DNA of 6,705 nt from Oscillospiraceae bacterium (lineage in GTDB: Bacteria; Bacillota; Clostridia; Oscillospirales; Ruminococcaceae): positions 1 through 6,705 of the forward strand of contig JAHHTS010000115.1 of assembly GCA_020024475.1 (NCBI GenBank), written 5' to 3'. The notes beneath the pieces were generated by a model. It was given only the letters and a program-made list of their open reading frames with translations, did no database searches and was not told where the DNA came from. A program made the position numbers and the translations under genes. This document shows, one piece after another, positions 1-4,674 of this stretch. Position 1 is the stretch's first letter. Each line of letters begins with the position of its first letter.

Positions 1-322
1 ATTTTAAAGAAAAAAGAAGTGGATTTATCAAGGAGATTTATTATTCACGGACATGATGGGGAACTTAAACAATTTGTTGCAAGGCTAATTGAGCGACAAC
101 AAATAAAACCAATCATTTTAAGTGAACAAGCAAATAATGGATTAACAATAATCGATAAGTTTGTTGGGCCGACAAAATATTATTTTACTTGTAGATGGTG
201 ATATTGAAATGCCTTCCGATCTTTCTGGTGTTGTTTATACAAATAATAAAAATTGGTAATGGGAGATGTTTAGAGAACTTAAAACAATTGGATATAGCAT
301 TGATATGAATAGAATACTTTAA
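1..322 (+). pseudogene. Broken TIR-like (CAP12-type) nucleotide-binding domain protein, 5' end outside window
   Basis: The first frame reads through the window edge and contains FIIHGHD (bases 37-57), then ELKQFVARLIE and a PIILSEQANNGLTIIDKF segment. This is the N-terminal pattern of the TIR-like domain used by CAP12/PycTIR-type effectors and by stand-alone predicted nucleotide-binding proteins; in defence systems such domains degrade NAD+. The C-terminal part of the domain continues in another frame from about base 161: LLGRQNIILLVDGDIEMPSD, then an in-frame TAA at 257-259, then WEMFRELKTIGYSIDMNRIL and the natural-looking stop at 320-322. About 30-40 residues that the family normally has between DKF and LGR, including the conserved RARQNV-like block, are missing. 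The gene therefore has an internal deletion with a frame change plus a nonsense codon and should be inactive. Only about the last 100 residues are in the window, so any partner domain or cyclase neighbour upstream cannot be seen. Confidence 0.72.
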
Positions 323-325
323 AAT

Positions 326-340
326 GTAAGCGTCTAATTT
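326..340 (+). repeat. Left terminal repeat of IS66 remnant
   Basis: The repeat begins GTAAGCGTCT, in keeping with the GTAA tips of the IS66 family. It starts right after the 3' end of the TIR-like pseudogene and about 114 bases before the TnpA start, a normal leader length for this family. Confidence 0.55.
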
Positions 341-347
341 TAGGTGG

Positions 348-377
348 ATGGCATCTACTGAATATATATTCTATAAT
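348..377 (+). promoter_or_regulatory. Possible promoter of the IS66 tnpA remnant
   Basis: ATGGCA (348-353) and a perfect TATAAT (372-377) are separated by 18 bases, inside the left end of the element and upstream of the TnpA frame. The -35 box matches the consensus at 4 of 6 positions. Confidence 0.3.
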
Positions 378-386
378 GATTGATAG

Positions 387-410
387 GAAATGCTGGATTG
401 CTAGCATTTC
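387..410 (+). other. Perfect 8-bp hairpin in tnpA leader
   Basis: GAAATGCT (387-394) and AGCATTTC (403-410) are perfect inverted repeats around an 8-base loop. They lie between the possible tnpA promoter and the ribosome binding site at 422-429. No T-run follows, so this is not a rho-independent terminator. It could limit translation from outside transcripts, but that is only a guess. Confidence 0.4.
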
Positions 411-439
411 ACTCTATTTCCAAAAGGAGAACCATCATT

Positions 440-596
440 GTGAATAAACGAGTTTATAAAGAAGACCAAATCAAACTTATTATGGAATGCCGACACAGTG
501 GCCTTTCTGATTACCAATGGTGTGAATAGAATGTGTAGGCAACGATTTGACGTTTACTATATAAAGGATAATAAAATAGAGAAGGAAAGCTGTTAA
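440..596 (+). pseudogene. tnpA: IS66 family accessory protein TnpA (Orf1), decayed
   Basis: A GTG start at 440 follows the ribosome binding site AAAGGAGA (422-429). The first 29 codons read VNKRVYKEDQIKLIMECRHS followed by GLSDYQWCE, the N-terminal helix-turn-helix pattern of IS66 TnpA, where 'ECR.SGLSD..WC' is characteristic. A TAG at 527-529 ends this frame. After a frame change, a further stretch (about 530-596, with YYIKDNKIEKESC) resembles the TFYYWVKKLR-type segment that normally follows, so the product was once longer. TnpA acts with TnpB and TnpC in transposition, and neither of those is present. The N-terminal identification is fairly firm; the second part is weaker. Confidence 0.6.
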
Positions 597-697
597 CGAT
601 TTCCTTTCCCTTGGTCGGATAAGATGCTAGCCAAGTGCAGAAAGTAATTATTAAATAGTGCCGCACAAATGAGCGGCTGACTTCACAGCGGTACTCA

Positions 698-712
698 CTA
701 AGAGGCGTTTAA
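698..712 (-). repeat. Probable right terminal repeat of IS66 remnant
   Basis: Read on the minus strand from 712, this gives TTAAACGCCT, matching the left tip GTAAGCGTCT at 7 of 10 bases. The outermost base has changed relative to the expected GTAA. A small GCCGC/GCGGC hairpin (660-664 with 673-677) lies just inside. The low identity makes this a tentative boundary. Confidence 0.4.
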
Positions 713-771
713 ATTTAATAGCTATTGCCATAAAAGTTAAAGGGATATTTTTCTGCTTTTTAATAAACATA

Positions 772-800
772 TTGTATTTTTGAAAGAGACAGCATATAAT
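772..800 (+). promoter_or_regulatory. Sigma-A-type promoter of the putative type III antitoxin RNA
   Basis: TTGTAT (772-777) and TATAAT (795-800) are separated by exactly 17 bases. Transcription would start near 806-808. This is one of the best promoters in the window, and it is followed by a short structured RNA with its own terminator rather than directly by a gene. Confidence 0.65.
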
Positions 801-806
801 AATGGT

Positions 807-928
807 AGGAACAGAAAGGTTCCGCTTCATCTCAATGAGTCCTGTGACGGTTAAGACAGGACAGTAAAATAAAAATTGACCGAGTGATGAAGAATTTAAA
901 CGAGAGGGCGAAAGGTCTCTCGTTTTTT
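807..928 (+). ncRNA. Candidate type III (ToxI/CptI-like) antitoxin RNA with pseudoknot
   Basis: The RNA starts just after the promoter and ends at a terminator. A hairpin stem GTCCTGT (839-845) with ACAGGAC (856-862) closes a 10-base loop. Loop bases CGGTTAA (848-854) can pair with TTGACCG (876-882) over seven positions, one of them a G-U pair. This makes an H-type pseudoknot of 44 bases with an A-rich linker (863-875). The outer arms CTTCATC (825-831) and GATGAAG (886-892) enclose it, and a 5-bp hairpin GGAAC/GTTCC (808-812, 819-823) precedes it. Antitoxins of type III systems are short pseudoknot RNAs, normally in tandem repeats, placed between a promoter and a terminator just upstream of the toxin gene, which is the layout here. 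Only one full unit is visible; bases 807-825 may be the degenerate tail of a second. The alternative is an unknown cis-regulatory RNA. Confidence 0.5.
898..928 (+). terminator. Rho-independent terminator between antitoxin RNA and toxin frame
   Basis: CGAGAG (901-906) pairs with CTCTCG (917-922); flanking A residues can extend the stem to 9 bp with the start of the T-run (923-928). In type III systems a leaky terminator at this position makes much more antitoxin RNA than toxin mRNA. Confidence 0.8.
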
Positions 929-945
929 GTAACAGAAGGAGATAT

Positions 946-1317
946 ATAAATTTACAAGAGAACCATTATCAAATGACCGATTATCAAATATTACGCTTAA
1001 CAAACAAATTTTATAGTACATATTCTAATCCCCCATATAGGGAAATTATGGATAAGCTTTAAAGGGCATATAATTGTTTGCTGTTTCAGTCAAGATATGA
1101 TTATTTTATCTGTGTTCCTTATAGAAGTGAGATAAAATACAAATATTCATTTAGATTTAAAAATAGTGTACGTTCAAAAATGCATAAATCTGGATTAGAT
1201 TACACATAAACAGTGAATATAAGGGATAAGGATTATATTGATAGTAAGAATGTTCTGGTAGATAAAGATGAATTGTTTTGAAACGGAAAAATCAGACAGA
1301 AACTATGGATTAAGTAG
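946..1317 (+). pseudogene. Type III toxin (ToxN/CptN/TenpN-like endoribonuclease), decayed
   Basis: An excellent ribosome binding site (AGAAGGAG, 934-941) stands 4 bases before an ATA codon (946-948), where the start codon would be expected. The frame then reads YQILRLTNKFYSTYS, YREIMDKL, a TAA (1060-1062), RAYNCLLFQSRYDYFICVPY, RSEIKYKYSFRFKNSVRSK, SGLDYT, a TAA (1207-1209), RDKDYIDSKNVLVDKDE, a TGA (1279-1281), NGKIRQKLWIK and a TAG (1315-1317). The order of blocks (aromatic N-terminal segment, RxYxCLL, IPxRS-like VPYRS, SGLDYxKxVxI, VxDxDEY) is what I recall of CptN/TenpN-type toxins, RNases that cut mRNA and the antitoxin precursor. Most stops are one base from a sense codon (TAA from AAA), so this is point-mutation decay. 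The last third of a typical toxin is missing. The family call comes from remembered motifs, not a search. Confidence 0.6.
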
Positions 1318-1341
1318 AAATTTGGAGAAGGGAAAAGTGCT

Positions 1342-1491
1342 ATGGATACAAAGAAAGAAGGAAAGTATCCATATGACTGCCTTTGGGGAGAACTGTATGG
1401 ATCAATTAATTCTGCTTTTACAGATGGAGATATTACAGAAGACCATGCGTGGTATTTACGAGAAAAATATTTGAATATGGAAAGGACGTAG
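1342..1491 (+). CDS. Small hypothetical protein, 49 residues
   Basis: ATG at 1342 is preceded by a good ribosome binding site (GGAGAAGGG, 1324-1332), and the frame is open for 49 codons to TAG at 1489. The product is acidic and rich in aromatic residues. Its core reads CLWGELYGSINSAFTDGD (residues 13-30), followed by ITEDHAWYLREKYL, which looks like two amphipathic helices with a turn. There is no signal peptide or membrane segment. I do not recognise the family with certainty, although small proteins of this sort are familiar in clostridial mobile regions. It follows the broken toxin frame by 24 bases and lacks its own obvious promoter. An open frame this short could be chance, but the ribosome binding site and protein-like composition argue for a real gene. 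A longer overlapping frame at 1268-1474 has poorer composition and no good ribosome binding site. Confidence 0.5.
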   Translation: MDTKKEGKYPYDCLWGELYGSINSAFTDGDITEDHAWYLREKYLNMERT

Positions 1492-1552
1492 TAGCCTGTA
1501 AAGATTTTTGTGCGACGGGGGAACGGATTATTAATTTTGGGATGATGAACAA

Positions 1553-1848
1553 ATGCAAATAATTATTAATGATCGAAAAGAAATTGAAAATAGACTTTAC
1601 GTTTTTCCGAATTCCGCATTAAAAGAACAGAATAAAAAAATCAATTATTTCTCGTTTTTAAGTAGCACGAAGGAAAAGAATTGTATTGCAGCAATGGAAT
1701 ATGTAGAGCAACATTACGAGGAAGAAGCGATAAGAAAGATTATAAATGAAGCACCAATTTCAGATGTAAAAAAGAATTCTATTTTTTGATGGTTAGGGAA
1801 AGAAAAACGAATATCATCGACAAAGCATTTCAATTATGTAAGTCATAA
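1553..1848 (+). pseudogene. Frameshifted fragment of unknown protein, possibly a HipA-like C-terminus
   Basis: The open part (1553-1789, 78 codons from an ATG with no good ribosome binding site) is soluble and charged, with KKINYFSFLSS and a helix CIAAMEYVEQHYEEEAIRKI followed by INEAPISDVKKNS. It ends where six T residues occur at 1782-1787. If the run once had seven, the frame would continue as MVRERKTNIIDKAFQLCKS to a TAA at 1846-1848, which reads as a natural helical C-terminus. The in-frame bases before 1553 read FWDDEQ after a stop, so the ATG is probably internal to a longer ancestral gene. The pattern 'helix, APIS, charged helix at the C-terminus' reminds me of clostridial HipA-like kinases, but no catalytic motif is present and I would not name it on this evidence. 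Confidence 0.35.
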
Positions 1849-1977
1849 TTTATAAATTAAAAGAAGAAAAAAGCAAGTATTAAAGATGATCCACTAATAT
1901 TAAAATCCAAAACTTTATTTTCCAAGAACAAAGTACAGGAAACTGCAAGTAAAACAAGTTTACATCCTTTAAAATGA

Positions 1978-2007
1978 TTGTGGCAGAAGACTTAGGTGTG
2001 GTATACT
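1978..2007 (+). promoter_or_regulatory. Promoter of the RpiR-family regulator
   Basis: TTGTGG (1978-1983) and TATACT (2002-2007) are separated by 18 bases, and a TG one base before the -10 box makes it an extended -10 promoter. Transcription would start near 2013-2015, giving a leader of about 70 bases. Confidence 0.6.
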
Positions 2008-2050
2008 AACCATAGTTAAACAAAGATGGGAAGTTATTTTATTATGAAGC

Positions 2051-2080
2051 AAAGGAGTAATGATAAGGTTATCAATGTGA
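2051..2080 (+). promoter_or_regulatory. Misplaced ribosome binding site and tiny upstream frame before the regulator
   Basis: The only strong ribosome binding site in the leader, AAAGGAG (2051-2057), lies 27 bases before the regulator's ATG, too far to serve it directly. A six-codon frame (MIRLSM, ATG at 2060, TGA at 2078-2080) starts next to it and ends 4 bases before the regulator start. Its own spacing to the ribosome binding site is very short. Translational coupling is possible, but nothing here proves it. Confidence 0.3.
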
Positions 2081-2084
2081 TGAT

Positions 2085-2828
2085 ATGACAATATTTGAGC
2101 AACTATCGAATCCAAATATAACATTAAATGATACAGAGAAGAAGATTGTTGATTATATTTTGCAAAATTATGATCATCTAGGAACAATTAAAAGTATTTC
2201 TGATGAGTTATTTATGTCACCGAATACGATTGTACGTCTTTGCAAGAAGTTAGGGTACACAGGATTCAGTGAGTTAAAATATACAATTTTGCAAAATCAA
2301 TCCCAACAAAATATTGATCCATCAAATAATTATGATATTAAAGAAGTATTTGATTATACATTATCAATAAACTCCTTGGATAAAATTAGATTAGCAGCGA
2401 AAACAATATTTGATTGTAACCAGTTAGTGATTTTTTCATTGGGGCTTTCACATATTGTTGCTTTGGATTTATTAAAAAAGTTAGTTCATCTAAACAAAGT
2501 TGTTTTTGCACCAGATGACAGAGATTGTTGCAAGCTTTATGCCAACAATTTACAAGAAGGACAAGTGGCAATGATTTTAAGTTTATCAGGCAATACAGAT
2601 ATTATGAAGAATATTACATATACAGCAAAAGCTAAGGATATTCCGATTGTCACATTGACAGGTTGGGGACAAAATTCAGTTGCAACATTAGGAGATGTTA
2701 ATTTGTTTGCCTTTTATAACAAATTAAGTGTAAACAATTATGATGTATCATCTAGACTTGGACTATATATTTTAACAGAGTTGATTTTTCAAGAATATTT
2801 GAAATTATATTATAGAAATGAAGAATGA
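2085..2828 (+). CDS. MurR/RpiR family transcriptional regulator (HTH plus SIS domain)
   Basis: The 247-residue cytoplasmic DNA-binding protein probably controls the adjoining PTS operon by sensing a sugar phosphate. Residues 1-75 form the RpiR-type helix-turn-helix domain: LNDTEKKIVDYIL, then IKSISDELFMSPNTIVRLCK (residues 35-54) and LGYTGFSELK. Residues 105-235 form the SIS sugar-phosphate domain, with FSLGLS (117-122) and ILSLSGNTD (164-172), the serine-rich loop that usually binds the phosphate. The length is close to GlvR-type regulators and a little shorter than many RpiR proteins. ATG 2085 is the only usable start, because the in-frame sequence upstream has no start codon before a stop at 2064-2066 and the protein begins as the family does. 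The gene has its own promoter and terminator, so it is expressed apart from the operon. Whether it activates, like GlvR, or represses cannot be told from sequence. Confidence 0.93.
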   Translation: MTIFEQLSNPNITLNDTEKKIVDYILQNYDHLGTIKSISDELFMSPNTIVRLCKKLGYTGFSELKYTILQNQSQQNIDPSNNYDIKEVFDYTLSINSLDKIRLAAKTIFDCNQLVIFSLGLSHIVALDLLKKLVHLNKVVFAPDDRDCCKLYANNLQEGQVAMILSLSGNTDIMKNITYTAKAKDIPIVTLTGWGQNSVATLGDVNLFAFYNKLSVNNYDVSSRLGLYILTELIFQEYLKLYYRNEE

Positions 2829-2833
2829 CATTT

Positions 2834-2881
2834 AAGCTTTCTTTCGGTTTTGCTTATGCAAAATAGAAAGGGAGCTTTTTT
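2834..2881 (+). terminator. Strong rho-independent terminator after the regulator
   Basis: A 12-bp outer stem (2834-2845 with 2866-2877, two G-U pairs) and an inner TTTTGC/GCAAAA stem (2848-2853 with 2858-2863) form one long hairpin that runs into a T-run. It begins 6 bases after the regulator stop and separates it from the PTS operon. Confidence 0.9.
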
Positions 2882-2892
2882 CAGATAAAAAA

Positions 2893-2934
2893 GTGTAAAA
2901 ATACACAAAAAGTGTATTCTTATACTTTTGTGTA
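2893..2934. promoter_or_regulatory. Phased array of GTGTA half-sites, candidate RpiR operator
   Basis: Five half-sites alternate in orientation: GTGTA at 2893, TACAC at 2902, GTGTA at 2912, TATAC at 2921 and GTGTA at 2930. Their starts are 9, 10, 9 and 9 bases apart, so they lie roughly on one face of the helix. The first pair is a perfect inverted repeat (GTGTA, 4 bases, TACAC). The second is AAAGTGTA/TATACTTT, with one mismatch in 8. The array lies upstream of the candidate PTS promoter, a position that would suit an activator, or a repressor acting from a distance. Assignment to the neighbouring RpiR protein rests on proximity. Confidence 0.5.
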
Positions 2935-2958
2935 TAAATTATATATCATGGAAAATCT

Positions 2959-2976
2959 CTTGTAAAAAGATACAAG
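2959..2976. promoter_or_regulatory. Inverted repeat CTTGTA/TACAAG over the PTS promoter
   Basis: CTTGTA (2959-2964) and TACAAG (2971-2976) are perfect inverted repeats around AAAAGA. The site covers the likely -35 box and most of the spacer, as a repressor site would. It shares the GTA/TAC core of the upstream half-sites. It has the length of a cre site but lacks the central CG, so CcpA is less likely here. Confidence 0.4.
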
Positions 2977-2987
2977 TTATATAATAT
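2960..2987 (+). promoter_or_regulatory. Candidate promoter of the PTS-glycosidase-deacetylase operon
   Basis: TTGTAA (2960-2965) and TAATAT (2982-2987) are 16 bases apart. An alternative is the perfect TATAAT at 2980-2985 with a poor -35 box. A promoter is expected here because the regulator's terminator lies just upstream. The leader would be about 70 bases. Confidence 0.45.
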
Positions 2988-2999
2988 TAAAGATATATT

Positions 3000-3013
3000 T
3001 AAAATCGATTTTA
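3000..3013. promoter_or_regulatory. Perfect 14-bp palindrome resembling a cre (CcpA) site
   Basis: TAAAATCGATTTTA is a perfect palindrome with a central CG. Against the cre consensus TGWAANCGNTNWCA it differs only at the G and the C next to the ends. It lies just downstream of the candidate promoter, where CcpA often acts as a roadblock in Firmicutes sugar operons. It could instead be a site for the RpiR protein. Confidence 0.4.
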
Positions 3014-3023
3014 GGAAAGAGAA

Positions 3024-3035
3024 AAGTGTACACAC
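3024..3035. promoter_or_regulatory. GTGTACAC palindrome in the operon leader
   Basis: The 8-base palindrome GTGTACAC (3026-3033) repeats the GTGTA/TACAC half-site of the upstream array, here overlapped, about 30 bases before the permease start. It may be an extra regulator site. Confidence 0.3.
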
Positions 3036-3064
3036 AATAAGCAAAGGATATTTAGGAGGGAAAG

Positions 3065-4657
3065 ATGAAGGAATTTTGGCAGAAATTTGGAAAATCATTA
3101 TTATTACCGATTTCAACAATTGCAGTTGCAGGGATATTTATGGGGTTGGCAGCAGCCTTACAAAATAGTGCAATTGTAGGGGAATCGTTTGTGAACTTAC
3201 TTGTTGTGCAAGATTTTATTGGATTTATACGTAAATTAGCAGGCTTGGTATTTGGAAATTTACCGCTTTTTTTCTGTTTATCAATCGCAGTTGGTCTGGC
3301 AAAGGACGAAAAGCCTACAGCTGCATTTTCAGCAGTTCTTGGATTTTTGGTTTTTCATTTAACATTAAATTACATTCTTGGACTAAAGGGAATTACAGCA
3401 GATTCAACGAGCGTTGAAACACTAATGACACAAGGTATGTCTGAGGTAGAAGCGACTATTATGAATGCAAAATACGAAACTGTGTTAGGATTTTTTACAC
3501 TTCGCATGAATGTATTTGGAGGAATTTTAGTTGGATTAGGTGTCACATATTTACATAATAAATTTTATCAAATCCAATTGCCTAGTGCCATTAACTTTTT
3601 CGGTGGAAAACGTTTTATCCCATTGATTACTTTGATTTTGATTCCAGTATTAGCGTTAATATCTTATTTTGTTTGGCCATTTTTTGATGGTATCATCGGA
3701 CTTATTGGACAAGGAATCGATAAAGTTGGAGTGTTTGGAGCGTTTATTTATGGTTCTGTTAACAGACTATTAATTCCAACAGGATTGCATCACATATTGA
3801 ATCAGGTAGTGAGATTTACTTCTGTGGGTGGAACAGCAGTTATTAATGGAGATACCGTTATGGGAGCATTAAATATTTTTAACGAAGCGATTGCATCACC
3901 TACACCAGTGCCAAATGAAGTATTCCAATTAGGCGCTCGGTATATAGGACAAGGACATACTTTGATTGCGATATTTGGACTACCTGCATCTTGTTTGGCA
4001 ATGTACAAAATGGCCGAACCTAAAAACAAAAAAAGAGTGAAGGCATTATTATCAGCCGGTGTAGTTGCCTGTATTTTAACGGGAATTACAGAACCTTTGG
4101 AATTTAGTTTTATGTTTGTTTCTCCAGTATTGTTTCTATTCCATGTTGTTATGACAGGGGTAGGATATTTGGCAGCAGCACTGCTTGGCTGTAGTGTTGG
4201 CGGGGTACAAGCAGGACTGATTGATTTTACCATTTTTGGTATTTTGCGAGGTACGCAAAGTAAATGGTATATAGTAGCTACACTAGGAATTTGCATGGCA
4301 GCGGCATATTACTTTGGATTTAAATTTTTAATAAAAAAATTTAATATAAGCACCCCGGGAAGAAATGAAGATTTAGAATTAACAGAGGATACTGGCGTAG
4401 TTTCTCCAAGTAATGAAGAATTAGCTAAAAAAATTGTGGAGTATCTGGGTGGAAAAGAAAATATCACAAACATTACAAATTGCTTTACGCGTTTAAGAGT
4501 AACGGTGGTAGATCCGTCTCTCGTAGACGATTCAAAATTAAAAACGACAGGAGCAGCAGGAATTATGCATCCTTCAGAAACATCGGTTCAAGTTGTTTAT
4601 GGTTTAAAAGTAGAAAGTATTGCAAAAGATGTTAAAGCAGTATTTTATACTAAATAG
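3065..4657 (+). CDS. PTS sugar permease EIICB, glucose-maltose (GlvC-like) family
   Basis: The 530-residue inner-membrane protein imports a sugar and phosphorylates it during transport. The EIIC part covers about residues 1-425, with roughly ten hydrophobic segments, a LIPTGLHHIL block (236-245) and GITEPLEFSFMF (340-351), the conserved substrate-site region of glucose-superfamily permeases. STPGR (429-433) starts the linker. The EIIB domain covers about 450-528 and carries the phosphorylated cysteine C473 in NCFTRLRV. No EIIA domain is fused and none is in the window, so a general EIIA must supply phosphate. The overall order, and the block from GITEP to FNISTPGR, resemble GlvC-type alpha-glucoside permeases. 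The ATG is set by AGGAGGG (3054-3060). The glycosidase gene follows after 17 bases, so the genes are co-transcribed. The exact sugar cannot be read from the sequence; maltose-like alpha-glucosides are the best guess from the neighbouring enzyme. Confidence 0.9.
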   Translation: MKEFWQKFGKSLLLPISTIAVAGIFMGLAAALQNSAIVGESFVNLLVVQDFIGFIRKLAGLVFGNLPLFFCLSIAVGLAKDEKPTAAFSAVLGFLVFHLTLNYILGLKGITADSTSVETLMTQGMSEVEATIMNAKYETVLGFFTLRMNVFGGILVGLGVTYLHNKFYQIQLPSAINFFGGKRFIPLITLILIPVLALISYFVWPFFDGIIGLIGQGIDKVGVFGAFIYGSVNRLLIPTGLHHILNQVVRFTSVGGTAVINGDTVMGALNIFNEAIASPTPVPNEVFQLGARYIGQGHTLIAIFGLPASCLAMYKMAEPKNKKRVKALLSAGVVACILTGITEPLEFSFMFVSPVLFLFHVVMTGVGYLAAALLGCSVGGVQAGLIDFTIFGILRGTQSKWYIVATLGICMAAAYYFGFKFLIKKFNISTPGRNEDLELTEDTGVVSPSNEELAKKIVEYLGGKENITNITNCFTRLRVTVVDPSLVDDSKLKTTGAAGIMHPSETSVQVVYGLKVESIAKDVKAVFYTK

Positions 4658-4674
4658 AAAAGGAGTGGCTAAAG

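Larger units (their letters stand above)
326..712 (+). mobile_element. Internally deleted IS66-family element
   Basis: The element is inferred from three things. Bases 326-335 read GTAAGCGTCT, which fits the GTAA-starting terminal repeats of IS66 elements. A TnpA-like reading frame follows at 440. Bases 703-712, read on the other strand, give TTAAACGCCT, which matches the left tip at 7 of 10 positions. A full IS66 element is about 2.5 kb and carries tnpA, tnpB and the DDE transposase tnpC; here only part of tnpA remains, so the element cannot move by itself. No convincing 8-base target duplication remains: the left flank is TTTAAAAT and the right flank ATTTAATA, which agree at 4 of 8 positions. 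The left tip lies 3 bases after the stop of the TIR-like pseudogene. The right boundary is less certain than the left. Confidence 0.6.

Noticed and set aside
318..325. Target duplication flanking the IS66 remnant
   Set aside because: The 8-base flanks agree at only 4 of 8 positions in AT-rich sequence, no better than chance.
846..855. ACGG in the hairpin loop, as in guanidine-II (mini-ykkC) riboswitches
   Set aside because: Mini-ykkC needs two hairpins each capped by ACGR. Only one loop has it, and those loop bases are better explained by the pseudoknot pairing with 876-882.
991..998. ACGCTTAA as an alternative IS66 right end
   Set aside because: It lies inside the toxin-like frame, whose protein similarity runs across it, so it cannot be an element boundary.
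1268..1474. Plus-strand open frame of 68 codons
   Set aside because: It overlaps the 49-codon frame at 1342, which has a better ribosome binding site and more protein-like composition, and its first part overlaps the decaying toxin frame. It is probably a shadow.
1969..2187. Minus-strand open frame of 72 codons across the regulator start
   Set aside because: It runs antisense over the regulator promoter and N-terminus, with low-complexity composition and no family pattern.
2893..3035. CRISPR-like or satellite repeat
   Set aside because: The repeated units are only 5 bases, alternate in orientation and have no unique spacers of CRISPR size; an operator array explains them better.
3802..4296. 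Minus-strand open frame of 164 codons
   Set aside because: It lies wholly inside the permease gene, which has clear family motifs; its composition is that of an antisense shadow.
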